From Blastococcus sp. TBT05-19 (GTDB lineage: Bacteria; Actinomycetota; Actinomycetes; Mycobacteriales; Geodermatophilaceae), in the NCBI RefSeq assembly GCF_003319095.1, contig NZ_QOHI01000002.1, positions 186,001 through 250,000 on the forward strand: DNA of 64,000 nucleotides, in the 5' to 3' direction. A program made the translations under genes and the position numbers. Positions within the stretch are counted from its first letter, which is position 1; every line of letters starts with the position of its first letter. Below, in pieces: positions 40,410-48,848 of the stretch. The notes under the pieces were generated by a model. The model did no database searches. It was not told the origin of the DNA and saw nothing but the letters and a program-made list of their open reading frames with translations.

Positions 40410-42851
40410 TCACGCCTGCCCCGCGGTCGCCCCCTCGAGCAGCTGGCGGAAGTCCGCCAGCCGGACCGGCTTGCTCAGGAAGCCCTGGACGCCGGCGGCT
40501 TCGAACGCGGCACGCTGGTCCTCCCCGGTGCTGGCCGTCAGCGCCACCAGCCGGGTCGCACCGGCCGGCCCGGGCAGCGCCCGGATCGCGGTCGCTGCCT
40601 GGATGCCGGACATCCGCGGCATCTGGTTGTCGAGCAGGACCAGGTCGAAGTGCTCGCGCCGGACGGCCGCGACCGCCTCGTCGCCGTCCTCGACGGTGAC
40701 CACGTCGGCGCCGATGCTGCCGAGCAGGGCCGAGGCGACCATCAGGTTGGTCTCGCTGTCGTCGGCGACCAGCACCCGCGGCGCCCGGCGTCCGGCCGGC
40801 AGCTCGTCGGTGTCGACGGCCGCCGGGGTCCCCCCTGGCGCTGCCTCCGGCGCCCGACCGGCGCGGGGCAGGTCGACCTCGACGACGAACGTGGACCCGG
40901 CGCCGGGCGCGCTCTGCACGTCGAGGCGGCCGCCCATGAGCTCGACCAGCTGCTGGCTCAGCGCCAGCCCCAGCCCGGTGCCGCCGTAGCGCTGCCCCTG
41001 CGCCCCCTGGGAGAACGGCTGGAACAACCCGGCCTGCTCGTCGGCGCTCATGCCGGCGCCGGTGTCGCGCACGGACATCCGCAGCCGCGCCCGCTCGCCG
41101 TCGGCCGGGCCGAACTCGACCGCGACCGTGACCTGCCCCTCGGCGGTGAACTTGACCGCGTTGCCGACCAGGTTCATCAGGACCTGGCGCAGCCGGCCCG
41201 GGTCACCGACGAGGCACTCGTCGACCTGCGCGTCCAGGACGACCGACAGCCCCTTGCGGGCGGCGACCGGCAGCATCGCGGCGGTCACGTCGCGGGCCAC
41301 GTCGCCGGGGCTGAACACCTCGCTGGTCAGCTCGACGGCGGTGGTCTCGGCCTTCGACAGGTCGAGGACGTCGTTGAGCAGCCGCAGCAGCGCCTCCCCC
41401 GATCGACGCGCCACCGCCACGTACTCGGTCTGCGTCGCGGTCAGCTGCTCGAGCTCCAGCAGCTCCAGGGTGCCCAGCACCCCGTTGAGCGGTGTCCGGA
41501 TCTCGTGGCTGGCAGCCGCCAGGAACGCCGTCTTCGCCCTCGTGCTGGCCAGCGCCTGGTCCCGCGCCTCGGTGAGCTCCGCCTCCGCGGCGACCCGCTC
41601 GGTGACGTCGCGGAGGAAGGCGTTGCAGCGCCAGCCGTCGCGCCCGCGGCTGCGCCAGAGCGTCAGCTCGACGGGCAGCCGGCTGCCGTCGCGCCGCTGG
41701 CCGGTCACCTGCACCTGCTTGCCCAGGATCGTCGCCGCGCCGCCGGCGCGCAGCCGGGCCAGCCCCGCGCGGTGCTGCGCCCGCATCTCCGCCGGGATGA
41801 TCAGGTCGGACAGCTCCTGACCGATCGCCTCCTCGCGGGTCCAGCCGAAGGTCTGGGTGGCCGCGGGGTTCCAGTCCACCACGGTGTTGTCCTCGTCGAT
41901 GGAGACCAGCGCATCGGCGCAGGTCTCCACGAGACCGGCCGCCTGCTCGGCGACCTGGGCGAGCTCCTGGGCGGCGCGCACCCGCTCGGTCACGTCCCGT
42001 GCCGCCGAGTGCAGCTCGGTCACCGAGCCGTCCTCGCCCCGGATCGGCGCGATCCGGGCCTCCAGCCAGCGCGTGGACCCGTCGGCGTGCCAGGCGCGGA
42101 ACAGCACCGAGGCGCTGCGCCCCCGGGAGAGCACGCGCCGCATGGCGTCCTGGACCTCGTCGAGGTCGCCGACGTGGATCCGCAGCAGGTCCGCGGCCGG
42201 GACGTCGGTGGCCGGTTCGTGGCCCAGCACGTTGCGCAGCGACGGGGAGACGTAGCGGACGGCGCCGCTCGGCGCGAGGCGGCACAGCACGTCGGCGGAT
42301 CCGTCGGCCACGAGCCGGAACAGCGCTGCCTGCCCTGCTGCCTCGCGGGCCAGCTGCGCCTGCTCGATGAGGACGGCGGCCTGCCGCGCGAGGTCGCCCA
42401 GCGCGTCCTGCTGCGTGGACGACAGGTGGCCCGGCTCGTCGGCGAAGACGCACAGCGAACCGATGGCCCGGCCATCGGTGAGCACGATGGGCGCGGAGGC
42501 GTAGAAGCGGACGTTCCCGATCCGGCCGTCGACCCAGGGGTTCCCGGCGAACGCGGGCTCGAGGCCGGCGTCCGGGACGTGCTGCAGAGCCGGCCGGCCG
42601 AGCGCGACGGCGCAGAGCGAGTCCGCCACGCTGGTGGTGGCGCCGCAGAAGCCGACCGCACCGACCTGGTGCTGGAACGACTCGTCGAGCAGGTTGACCA
42701 CAGCGGTGCCCGAGCCGCACAGCGCCGCGGCCACCCGGGTCAGCGCCCGCAGCTGGTCGGCGGGGGCGCTCTCGGGCAGACCGTAGGCGCGCAGCAGCTC
42801 CGCGGCGCCGGCCGCTCGGGACGACTCGGGCGGGACCGGGGAGGAGGACAC
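40410..42851 (-). CDS. Soluble hybrid sensor histidine kinase (GAF-PAS-PAS-HK-REC)
   Basis: The 813-aa cytoplasmic kinase has a GAF domain (about 20-165: 'SLCAVALGRPALQHVPD', 'FYASAPIVLTDGRAIGSLCVFADEPGHL'), two PAS domains ('VRYVSPSLRNVLGHEP', 'VVDWNPAATQTFGWTREEAIGQ'), a HisKA motif 'AAASHEIRTPLNGVLG' (His about 448), the ATPase boxes 'NLVGNAVKFT', 'DTGAGMS', 'GGTGLGLALSQQL' and a C-terminal receiver with 'LVLLDNQMPRMSG' (Asp about 740). No membrane segment. Start GTG 42849-42851. Phosphate would need an HPt protein, which 4019-4801 could supply. It is divergent from the carbamoyltransferase. Confidence 0.93.
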   Translation of the reverse strand: MSSSPVPPESSRAAGAAELLRAYGLPESAPADQLRALTRVAAALCGSGTAVVNLLDESFQHQVGAVGFCGATTSVADSLCAVALGRPALQHVPDAGLEPAFAGNPWVDGRIGNVRFYASAPIVLTDGRAIGSLCVFADEPGHLSSTQQDALGDLARQAAVLIEQAQLAREAAGQAALFRLVADGSADVLCRLAPSGAVRYVSPSLRNVLGHEPATDVPAADLLRIHVGDLDEVQDAMRRVLSRGRSASVLFRAWHADGSTRWLEARIAPIRGEDGSVTELHSAARDVTERVRAAQELAQVAEQAAGLVETCADALVSIDEDNTVVDWNPAATQTFGWTREEAIGQELSDLIIPAEMRAQHRAGLARLRAGGAATILGKQVQVTGQRRDGSRLPVELTLWRSRGRDGWRCNAFLRDVTERVAAEAELTEARDQALASTRAKTAFLAAASHEIRTPLNGVLGTLELLELEQLTATQTEYVAVARRSGEALLRLLNDVLDLSKAETTAVELTSEVFSPGDVARDVTAAMLPVAARKGLSVVLDAQVDECLVGDPGRLRQVLMNLVGNAVKFTAEGQVTVAVEFGPADGERARLRMSVRDTGAGMSADEQAGLFQPFSQGAQGQRYGGTGLGLALSQQLVELMGGRLDVQSAPGAGSTFVVEVDLPRAGRAPEAAPGGTPAAVDTDELPAGRRAPRVLVADDSETNLMVASALLGSIGADVVTVEDGDEAVAAVRREHFDLVLLDNQMPRMSGIQAATAIRALPGPAGATRLVALTASTGEDQRAAFEAAGVQGFLSKPVRLADFRQLLEGATAGQA

Positions 42852-42971
42852 CCGTTCCCATCGGCTCGTCGGCGGTGCAGCTGGAGCGCCCCTCGCCGTG
42901 CGGCGGCCGCACCCGCGCGTGATCCTGAACACGGACCGGGCCCCTGTCGCCCGACCGGGAGGAGCGGCGGA

Positions 42972-44627
42972 GTGAAGGTCCTGGGCATCAACGCGATCTA
43001 CCACGACCCGGCGGCGGCGCTGGTGGTCGACGGGACGATCGTGGCGGCGGCCGAGGAGGAGCGGTTCAGCCGGCGCAAGCACGGCAAGCGCCCGCTCCCC
43101 TGGAGCGCCTGGGAGCTGCCGGAGCTGTCGGCCGCGTGGTGCCTGCGGCAGGCCGGCATCCGGCCGGATGAGCTGGACGCCGTCGCCTACTCCTTCGACC
43201 CGGCGCTCATGGGGACCCCGGAGGAGTCCGGGCTCTTCGACGACGGCGACACGATGCGCAAGAAGTACGCGGAGATGGCGCCGGAGTTCCTGGCCCACGC
43301 GCTGCCCGGCCTCGACCCCGCCAAGGTCCGGTTCGTGAAGCACCACGTCGCGCACGCCGCCTCCGCCGGCAAGGCCGCCCCGCAGCGGGACAACGCCGTC
43401 CTCGTGCTCGACGGCCGCGGCGAGGCGCACAGCCACCTCGCCGGCCGCTACGTCGACGGGCAGCTGGAGGTGCTCGCCGGCCAGGCGCTCCCGCACTCCC
43501 TCGGCCTGATGTACGAGGACCTGACCGACCACCTCGGCTTCCTGCGCAGCTCCGACGAGTTCAAGGTGATGGCGATGGCCTCCTACGGGAAGCCCCGCTT
43601 CCTGGGCGAGCTGTCCGAGCTGATCCGCGCCACCGACGACGGCGGTTTCCGCACCGAGAAGATCGACTACGCCGAGTTCGCCCCGCGGCTGGGCAAGGAC
43701 CAGCCGTGGACCGAGGCGCACGCCGACCTCGCCGCCAGCGTGCAGACCCGCCTGGAGGAGGTGCTGGTCGACCTCGCCCGCTGGGTCCACGAGCAGACCG
43801 GCGAGACGACGCTCACCATGGCCGGCGGCACCGCGCTCAACTGCGTGGCCAACACCCGCATCCTGGCCGAGAGCCCGTTCGAGCACGTCTGGGTGCAGCC
43901 GGCCGCGGGCGACGCCGGCACGGCCCTCGGTGCCGCCCTGCACGTCGCCGCCGAGCTCGGCGAGCGCACGGAGCCCATGGCCGGCGCCGCGCTCGGTCGC
44001 GGCTGGAGCGACGAGGAGATCGAGCAGTACCTGACGACGGCGGCGATCGAGTACGAGCGCCCCGACGACGTCGCGGAGGCGGTGGCCGAGGTCCTCGCCG
44101 ACAACGGCATCGTCGCCTGGTTCCAGGGCCGCAGCGAGTACGGCCCGCGCGCCCTGGGCCACCGCTCGCTCCTGGCCCACCCGGGGTTCGAGGCCAACCT
44201 CGAGCGGATGAACGACGTGAAGGGGCGCGAGCAGTTCCGCCCGGTCGCGCCGATGGTGCTGCAGGAGCGGGCACCGGAGATCTTCAGCCGCGGCCCGATC
44301 CCCTCGCCGTACATGCTGTTCGTGCACGACGTCGCCGAGGAGTGGCGCGGCCGCATCCCCACGGTCACCCACGTCGACGGCACCGCGCGGATCCAGACCA
44401 TCGACGCGCAGGCCCAGCCGCTGGTGCACCGGATGATCTCGGCCTTCGAGCGCCGCACCGGTCTGCCGGTGGTGGTGAACACCAGCCTGAACACCGCCGG
44501 GCGGCCGATGGTGGACGACCCGCGGGACGCCCTCGAGTGCTTCGGCTCGGCCCCGGTCGACCTGCTCGCCATCGGGCCGTTCGTCGTCCGCCGGTCCAGG
44601 GCCACCCCCCGGACGGGGCAGGTCTGA
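42972..44627 (+). CDS. NodU/CmcH-family O-carbamoyltransferase
   Basis: The 551-aa protein has the ASKHA-type N-terminal domain ('VLGINAIYHDPAAALVVDGTIVAAAEEERFSRRKHGKRPLPWSA', 'KHHVAHAASA', 'LTMAGGTALNCVANTRI') and the C-terminal YrdC-like part ('WFQGRSEYGPRALGHRSLLAHP', 'REQFRPVAPMVLQE', 'VNTSLNTAGRPMVDDP'). Such enzymes transfer a carbamoyl group from carbamoyl phosphate to sugars or antibiotics. No glycosyltransferase or antibiotic gene is nearby, so the acceptor is unknown. Start GTG 42972 with a GGAGGAG ribosome site. Confidence 0.92.
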   Translation: MKVLGINAIYHDPAAALVVDGTIVAAAEEERFSRRKHGKRPLPWSAWELPELSAAWCLRQAGIRPDELDAVAYSFDPALMGTPEESGLFDDGDTMRKKYAEMAPEFLAHALPGLDPAKVRFVKHHVAHAASAGKAAPQRDNAVLVLDGRGEAHSHLAGRYVDGQLEVLAGQALPHSLGLMYEDLTDHLGFLRSSDEFKVMAMASYGKPRFLGELSELIRATDDGGFRTEKIDYAEFAPRLGKDQPWTEAHADLAASVQTRLEEVLVDLARWVHEQTGETTLTMAGGTALNCVANTRILAESPFEHVWVQPAAGDAGTALGAALHVAAELGERTEPMAGAALGRGWSDEEIEQYLTTAAIEYERPDDVAEAVAEVLADNGIVAWFQGRSEYGPRALGHRSLLAHPGFEANLERMNDVKGREQFRPVAPMVLQERAPEIFSRGPIPSPYMLFVHDVAEEWRGRIPTVTHVDGTARIQTIDAQAQPLVHRMISAFERRTGLPVVVNTSLNTAGRPMVDDPRDALECFGSAPVDLLAIGPFVVRRSRATPRTGQV

Positions 44628-44744
44628 ACCGCCGCGGGTGAACCGGTACGACGGCCGGCCCCGAACACCGGGACGAGGGCCTGACGGGCTCCCCCCGCGC
44701 AGATGACGGTTCGGCAACGACCGTCGCTCCAACGGGGGACGACC

Positions 44745-44770
44745 GTTACTCCTGCTCAGCCAGGGGGTAC
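44745..44770 (+). promoter_or_regulatory. Possible stress-sigma (SigB-like) promoter
   Basis: GTTACT and GGGTAC are separated by 14 bases, close to the GTTT-N14-GGGTA pattern of actinobacterial SigB/SigF-like promoters. It lies 54 bases before the DUF4383 start. The match is by eye and unproven. Confidence 0.35.
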
Positions 44771-44783
44771 AGGCCTGCCAGCC

Positions 44784-44802
44784 CCCGTCAGGACCTGACG
44801 GG
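44784..44802. promoter_or_regulatory. 19-bp palindrome in the DUF4383 leader
   Basis: CCCGTCAGGACCTGACGGG is a perfect palindrome with a single central base, between the putative promoter and the ribosome site (GGAGG at 44814). It could be a repressor operator or a leader hairpin. Confidence 0.5.
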
Positions 44803-44823
44803 ACCACCACCTTGGAGGACATC

Positions 44824-45261
44824 ATGGCCGCTTCGGGCCACAACGCCACGGGCCGGGGCAAGACCGTCCCCGAGATCCTCGGACTCGCCTTCGGCGCGAT
44901 CTACCTGCTCGTCGGGATCGTCGGGTTCTTCATCACCGGCTTCGACGACTTCTTCGCCCACGACAGCGGCGACATGCTCCTGTTCTTCGAGATCAACGGC
45001 ATGCACAACGTCGTGCACATCCTGATCGGCATCGCCGGTCTGGCGCTCTCGCAGACGCTCGCGGGTGCCCGCACCTACGGGTGGCTGCTCGCGGTCGGCT
45101 ACGGCGCCGCCTTCGTCTACGGCCTCCTCGCCATCGGCAAGGAGTGGGACTTCCTCAGCATCAACGGCGCCGACAACGTGCTGCACATCGCCACCGCGCT
45201 GGTCGGCCTCGTCATCGCCCTGCTGCCGGTCCGCAACGCCGTCGACAACCGGCGCGTCTGA
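44824..45261 (+). CDS. DUF4383 membrane protein
   Basis: The 145-aa product has four hydrophobic helices with conserved-looking '[17 protein letters not shown]' and '[17 protein letters not shown]', a duplicated N-x-LH pattern typical of DUF4383 proteins. Function unknown. ATG 44824 is chosen because GGAGG lies five bases upstream; a TTG four codons earlier would place that site inside the gene. Confidence 0.88.
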   Translation: MAASGHNATGRGKTVPEILGLAFGAIYLLVGIVGFFITGFDDFFAHDSGDMLLFFEINGMHNVVHILIGIAGLALSQTLAGARTYGWLLAVGYGAAFVYGLLAIGKEWDFLSINGADNVLHIATALVGLVIALLPVRNAVDNRRV

Positions 45262-45278
45262 CCTACCCGGCACCCGGT

Positions 45279-45327
45279 GCGAGCCGGGCTCCGCACGTCC
45301 CCTCGGGGGCGGCGGGGCCCGGCTCGC
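45279..45327. terminator. Terminator hairpin after DUF4383 gene
   Basis: The arms GCGAGCCGGGC (45279-45289) and GCCCGGCTCGC (45317-45327) pair perfectly; the 27-base loop contains a second small CCCC/GGGG hairpin. It lies 17 bases after the DUF4383 stop and 71 before the next start. Confidence 0.65.
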
Positions 45328-45398
45328 GCCGTTTCCGGGGCGGGGGACGACCGACCCCCCGGTGCGACGACCGTCACGTCCGGCGCTACGTTGCGGGC

Positions 45399-46610
45399 AT
45401 GGACTTCGCTCTCTCCGCCAAGGCCGAGGACGTCTGCGCACGCGCCTGGGACTTCATGCGCGAGCACGTGTTCCCCGCCGAGGCCGTCTACGACCAGTGG
45501 CGCGCCGAGCGGGGGCACGACAACCACGAGCACCCGCCGGTGCTCGAGGAGCTCAAGGCCGAGGCGCGCAAGCGCGGGCTGTGGAACCTCTTCCACCACG
45601 AGGTCGGCGGGCTGACCAACCTCGAGTACGCCTCCGTCGCCGAGATCACCGGCTGGTCGCCCGTCATCGCCCCCGAGGCCATGAACGTGGGCGCGCCGGA
45701 CACCGGCAACATGGAGACCCTCATGCTGTTCGGCACCCCCGAGCACAAGGAGCGGTGGCTCACCCCGCTGCTGGAGGGCGAGATCCGCTCCGGCTTCGCG
45801 ATGACCGAGCCCGACGTCGCCTCCTCGGACGCCCGCAACATCCAGACGTCGATCGTCCGCGACGGCGACGAGTACGTCATCAACGGCCGCAAGTGGTGGA
45901 CCTCCGGCGCCGCCGACGAGCGCTGCCAGATCTTCATCGTCATGGGCAAGACCGACCCCGACGGCCCGCCGCACCGGCAGCAGTCGATGGTGCTGGTCCC
46001 CCGCGACACCCCGGGGCTGGAGATCATCCGCCACCTGCCGGTGTTCGGGTACCAGGACCAGCACGGCCACTCCGAGCTGCGGTTCACCGACGTGCGGGTG
46101 CCGGTGAGCAACATCCTCTCCGGCGAGGGCGACGGCTTCATGATCGCCCAGGCCCGACTGGGCCCCGGCCGCATCCACCACTGCATGCGCGCCATCGGCA
46201 TGGCCGAGCGCGCGCTGGCGCTGATGGTCGAGCGCACCAAGAACCGGGTCGCCTTCGGCCGCCCGCTGGCCGACCAGGGCACCGTCCGCGAGGCGATCGC
46301 CCTGTCGCGGATCGAGATCGACCAGGCCCGTCTCTACGTGCTCAAGACCGCGGACCTCATCGACAAGTACGGGGCCAAGGGCGCGAAGACCGAGATCTCG
46401 GCGATCAAGGTGGCCGCGCCCAAGGTCGCCCTCGACGTCATCGACCGCGCGATCCAGGTGCACGGCGGCGCCGGCGTCAGCAACGACACCGTCCTGGCCC
46501 GCTTCTACGCCAGCGCCCGCACGCTGCGGATCGTCGACGGCCCCGACGCTGTGCACATCCGCGGCGTGGCCAAGGAGGAGCTCGCCCGCGAGCGCCCCTT
46601 CACCGGCTGA
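45399..46610 (+). CDS. Acyl-CoA dehydrogenase (ACAD10/11-like)
   Basis: The 403-aa flavoprotein has '[21 protein letters not shown]' and '[29 protein letters not shown]' (FAD/acyl binding), '[17 protein letters not shown]', '[19 protein letters not shown]', and '[34 protein letters not shown]'. The last segment, with 'DGPD-VH' in place of the usual catalytic 'EGT', is typical of the ACAD10/11-like branch, so the exact substrate is open. Start ATG 45399. Confidence 0.92.
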   Translation: MDFALSAKAEDVCARAWDFMREHVFPAEAVYDQWRAERGHDNHEHPPVLEELKAEARKRGLWNLFHHEVGGLTNLEYASVAEITGWSPVIAPEAMNVGAPDTGNMETLMLFGTPEHKERWLTPLLEGEIRSGFAMTEPDVASSDARNIQTSIVRDGDEYVINGRKWWTSGAADERCQIFIVMGKTDPDGPPHRQQSMVLVPRDTPGLEIIRHLPVFGYQDQHGHSELRFTDVRVPVSNILSGEGDGFMIAQARLGPGRIHHCMRAIGMAERALALMVERTKNRVAFGRPLADQGTVREAIALSRIEIDQARLYVLKTADLIDKYGAKGAKTEISAIKVAAPKVALDVIDRAIQVHGGAGVSNDTVLARFYASARTLRIVDGPDAVHIRGVAKEELARERPFTG

Positions 46611-46648
46611 GAAAGGACCCCGCTGCCCCCCACCACTCGCGAGCTCGC

Positions 46649-46673
46649 GGCGGGCCCCTGCACCGGGGCCGCC
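46649..46673. terminator. Hairpin between convergent genes
   Basis: A GGCGGGCCCC arm pairs with GGGGCCGCC, with one bulged base, around CACC-like loop sequence. It lies between the acyl-CoA dehydrogenase stop (46610) and the stop of the convergent small gene (46690). Confidence 0.55.
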
Positions 46674-46689
46674 CCGACACCTCGCCGGC

Positions 46690-46893
46690 TCAGGGCGTGA
46701 GCGTCGTCCCCAGCGAGCCGCCGGCCAGCTTGGCCATCAGCGTGGTGCGGTCCAGGCCGATGGCGGCGAGGCCCTCGGCGTCGCGGTCGGTGTCCAGCTC
46801 CTCGGGCAGCCCGCTGCCCTCGAGCTTCTCGGCCGTGTCGTTGTCACCCTCGGTGCGCAGCACGCGCACCAGCTCCTGCTTGGCCAGCTTCAT
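46690..46893 (-). CDS. Small hypothetical protein, DTDRDA family (copy B)
   Basis: The 67-aa product 'KLAKQELVRVLRTEGDNDTAEKLE...LPEELDTDRDAEGLAAIGLD' aligns without gaps over its central 20 residues with the protein at 11772-11990. Both are small, acidic and helical at the N-terminus. ATG 46891-46893 is preceded by GGAGGGG, a strong ribosome site, which argues it is a true gene. No named family is recognised. Confidence 0.75.
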   Translation of the reverse strand: MKLAKQELVRVLRTEGDNDTAEKLEGSGLPEELDTDRDAEGLAAIGLDRTTLMAKLAGGSLGTTLTP

Positions 46894-46964
46894 CGAGCCC
46901 CTCCGTCCACCCGGTCCGTCGGACGCGAGTGTGCTGCGGGTCACATGAGCCCGCAACGCCGGGT

Positions 46965-47165
46965 TCAGCGGGAGGCGCGCCTCAGCAGGACGGCGCCGAC
47001 CCCGGCGAGGAACGCGGCGACGACGACCTGGGCCACCCCGACGCCCGTCCGGTCGCTGGCGAACCAGGTCGGGGACGAGACGAGCAGCACGAAGGCGATG
47101 CCGAGCACGAGCAGCCCCACCAGGCGCTCGCGGCGGGCGGTGGGCGACGGCTGCGGCGCGGACAT
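46965..47165 (-). CDS. Small two-helix membrane protein
   Basis: The 66-aa product has two hydrophobic segments ('LVGLLVLGIAFVLLVSS' and 'VAQVVVAAFLAGVGAVLL') flanked by Arg residues. No family recognised. ATG 47163-47165 is chosen; an upstream in-frame start adds a non-conserved-looking tail. It is divergent from the desaturase. Confidence 0.6.
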   Translation of the reverse strand: MSAPQPSPTARRERLVGLLVLGIAFVLLVSSPTWFASDRTGVGVAQVVVAAFLAGVGAVLLRRASR

Positions 47166-47259
47166 GCGATCACCGTGCCAGAGCCGCCCGCGCACCGGCG
47201 GAGGGGGTTACGGTGGCGGGGACCGCGCCGGCACCGGCCGGGTCACCCCGGAGGCCACC

Positions 47260-48210
47260 ATGCCCAGGACATCCCCGGACGCAGCAGTGCTCATCGAGCT
47301 CGAGCCCGTCGTCGCCGAGAACCTGGACCGCCACATCCGGATGGCCAAAAAGTGGCACCCGCACGACTACGTCCCCTGGAACGAGGGGCGGAACTTCGCC
47401 TTCCTCGGGGGCGAGGACTGGTCGCCCGAGCAGTCCCGGCTGGACGCCACGGCCAAGGCGGCGATGTTCGTCAACCTCCTGACCGAGGACAACCTGCCGA
47501 GCTACCACCGCGAGATCGCCACCCGGTTCGGCCGGGACGGCGCCTGGGGCCAGTGGGTGGGCCGCTGGACGGCGGAGGAGGGACGGCACGGGATCGCGCT
47601 GCGCGACTACCTCGTCGTCACCCGCGGGGTCGACCCGGTCGAGCTCGAGCGCGCCCGGATGGACTACATGACCACCGGCTACGACTCCGGCGACAAGACC
47701 CCCCTGGAGGCCGTCGCCTACGTCTCGTTCCAGGAGCTGGCGACCCGCGTGTCGCACCGCAACACCGGCCGGGCCACCGGCGACCCGGTCGCCGACAAGC
47801 TGCTGGCCCGCATCGCCACCGACGAGAACCTGCACATGATCTTCTACCGCAACCTGGTGACGGCGGCGTTCGACATCGATCCCGACGCGACCATGGCCGC
47901 CGTGGCCCGCGAGGTCATGACCTTCGAGATGCCCGGCGCGAACATGGCGAACTTCCGGCGCAACTCGACGATCATCGCGAAAGCCGGCATCTACGACCTG
48001 CGCCTGCACCACGACGAGGTGGTCAGCCCCATCCTGCGCACCTGGAAGGTCTTCGAGCGCAGCGACCTCGGCCCGGCCGGCGAGCAGGCCCGGGAGCAGC
48101 TGGCCGCGTTCCTGACCGGGCTCGACGCGGAGGCCACCCGGTTCGTGGAGAGCCGCGAGCGCCTCCGCGCCCGCATGGCGGCCAGGGGAGAGACGCCGGT
48201 CCAGGTCTGA
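47260..48210 (+). CDS. Acyl-ACP desaturase (diiron)
   Basis: The 316-aa soluble diiron enzyme has the two ExxH-type metal motifs, 'TAEEGRHGIALRDYL' and 'ATDENLHMIFYRNL', plus the outer ligand in 'LLTEDNLPSYHREI'. This matches the DesA1/A2 and plant stearoyl-ACP desaturase family, which puts a double bond in ACP-bound fatty acids. Start ATG 47260. Confidence 0.93.
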   Translation: MPRTSPDAAVLIELEPVVAENLDRHIRMAKKWHPHDYVPWNEGRNFAFLGGEDWSPEQSRLDATAKAAMFVNLLTEDNLPSYHREIATRFGRDGAWGQWVGRWTAEEGRHGIALRDYLVVTRGVDPVELERARMDYMTTGYDSGDKTPLEAVAYVSFQELATRVSHRNTGRATGDPVADKLLARIATDENLHMIFYRNLVTAAFDIDPDATMAAVAREVMTFEMPGANMANFRRNSTIIAKAGIYDLRLHHDEVVSPILRTWKVFERSDLGPAGEQAREQLAAFLTGLDAEATRFVESRERLRARMAARGETPVQV

Positions 48211-48226
48211 CGGGCGCCGGCTGCAC

Positions 48227-48751
48227 TCAGAGCTGCAGCGACCGGACCAGCGAGATCTCGTCGCGGTCGTCGCCGGGGGCGACCCGGATGGCGCCGGGCA
48301 GCCGGCCCACCTCGCGGTAGCCCAGCCGGCGGTAGAAGACGTCGACCCCGGTGCCACCGCGCGCGGTCAGGTGCAGGAACTCCCAGCCGCGGGTGCGGGC
48401 GATCTCGTGCACGCCGTCCATCAGCACCCGGCCCAGGCCCTCACCCTGGCGGGACGGGTGCACCTGGACGCGCAGCACGGTCCCCCAGTGCTGCCGCAGC
48501 GGACCGGTCGCCCCGACCAGCGCGGCGAACCCCGCGGTCGCCCCGTCCACGGTGAGCACGCACAGCACGTCCCGCCTCGACCGCACACCGTCGAGCAGCC
48601 GGTCGAGCACCGGGGCGACGTCGTCCCGGGTCACCGGGGGCACGAACCCCACGGCGCCGCCGGCGTTGGAGACGTCGGTCCAGCACCCCAGCAGCTCGGC
48701 CCGCAGGGCGTCGTCGACTTCGGGAACGGGACGGACGACTGCGGCGGGCAC
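48227..48751 (-). CDS. GNAT-family N-acetyltransferase
   Basis: The 174-aa product contains the acetyl-CoA site 'VLRVQVHPSRQGEGLGRVLMDGVHEIARTRGWEFLHLTARGGTGVDVFYRRLGYREVGRLPG'. Substrate unknown. GTG 48749-48751 start. It converges on the desaturase gene, 16 bases away. Confidence 0.88.
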   Translation of the reverse strand: MPAAVVRPVPEVDDALRAELLGCWTDVSNAGGAVGFVPPVTRDDVAPVLDRLLDGVRSRRDVLCVLTVDGATAGFAALVGATGPLRQHWGTVLRVQVHPSRQGEGLGRVLMDGVHEIARTRGWEFLHLTARGGTGVDVFYRRLGYREVGRLPGAIRVAPGDDRDEISLVRSLQL

Positions 48752-48848
48752 GCGGCCATTCTCCGCCCCGTCCCGACACGCCGGGACGCCGCCCCGGGGC
48801 GCGACCCGCGCACCCCCGGTCGCGCGGCGATGGGCCTAGCGTTCCGCC

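Noticed and set aside
42852-44861. Apparent N-terminal extension of the hybrid kinase frame to 1483 codons
   Set aside because: The extension lies antisense to the carbamoyltransferase and has no domain; the kinase starts at GTG 42851.
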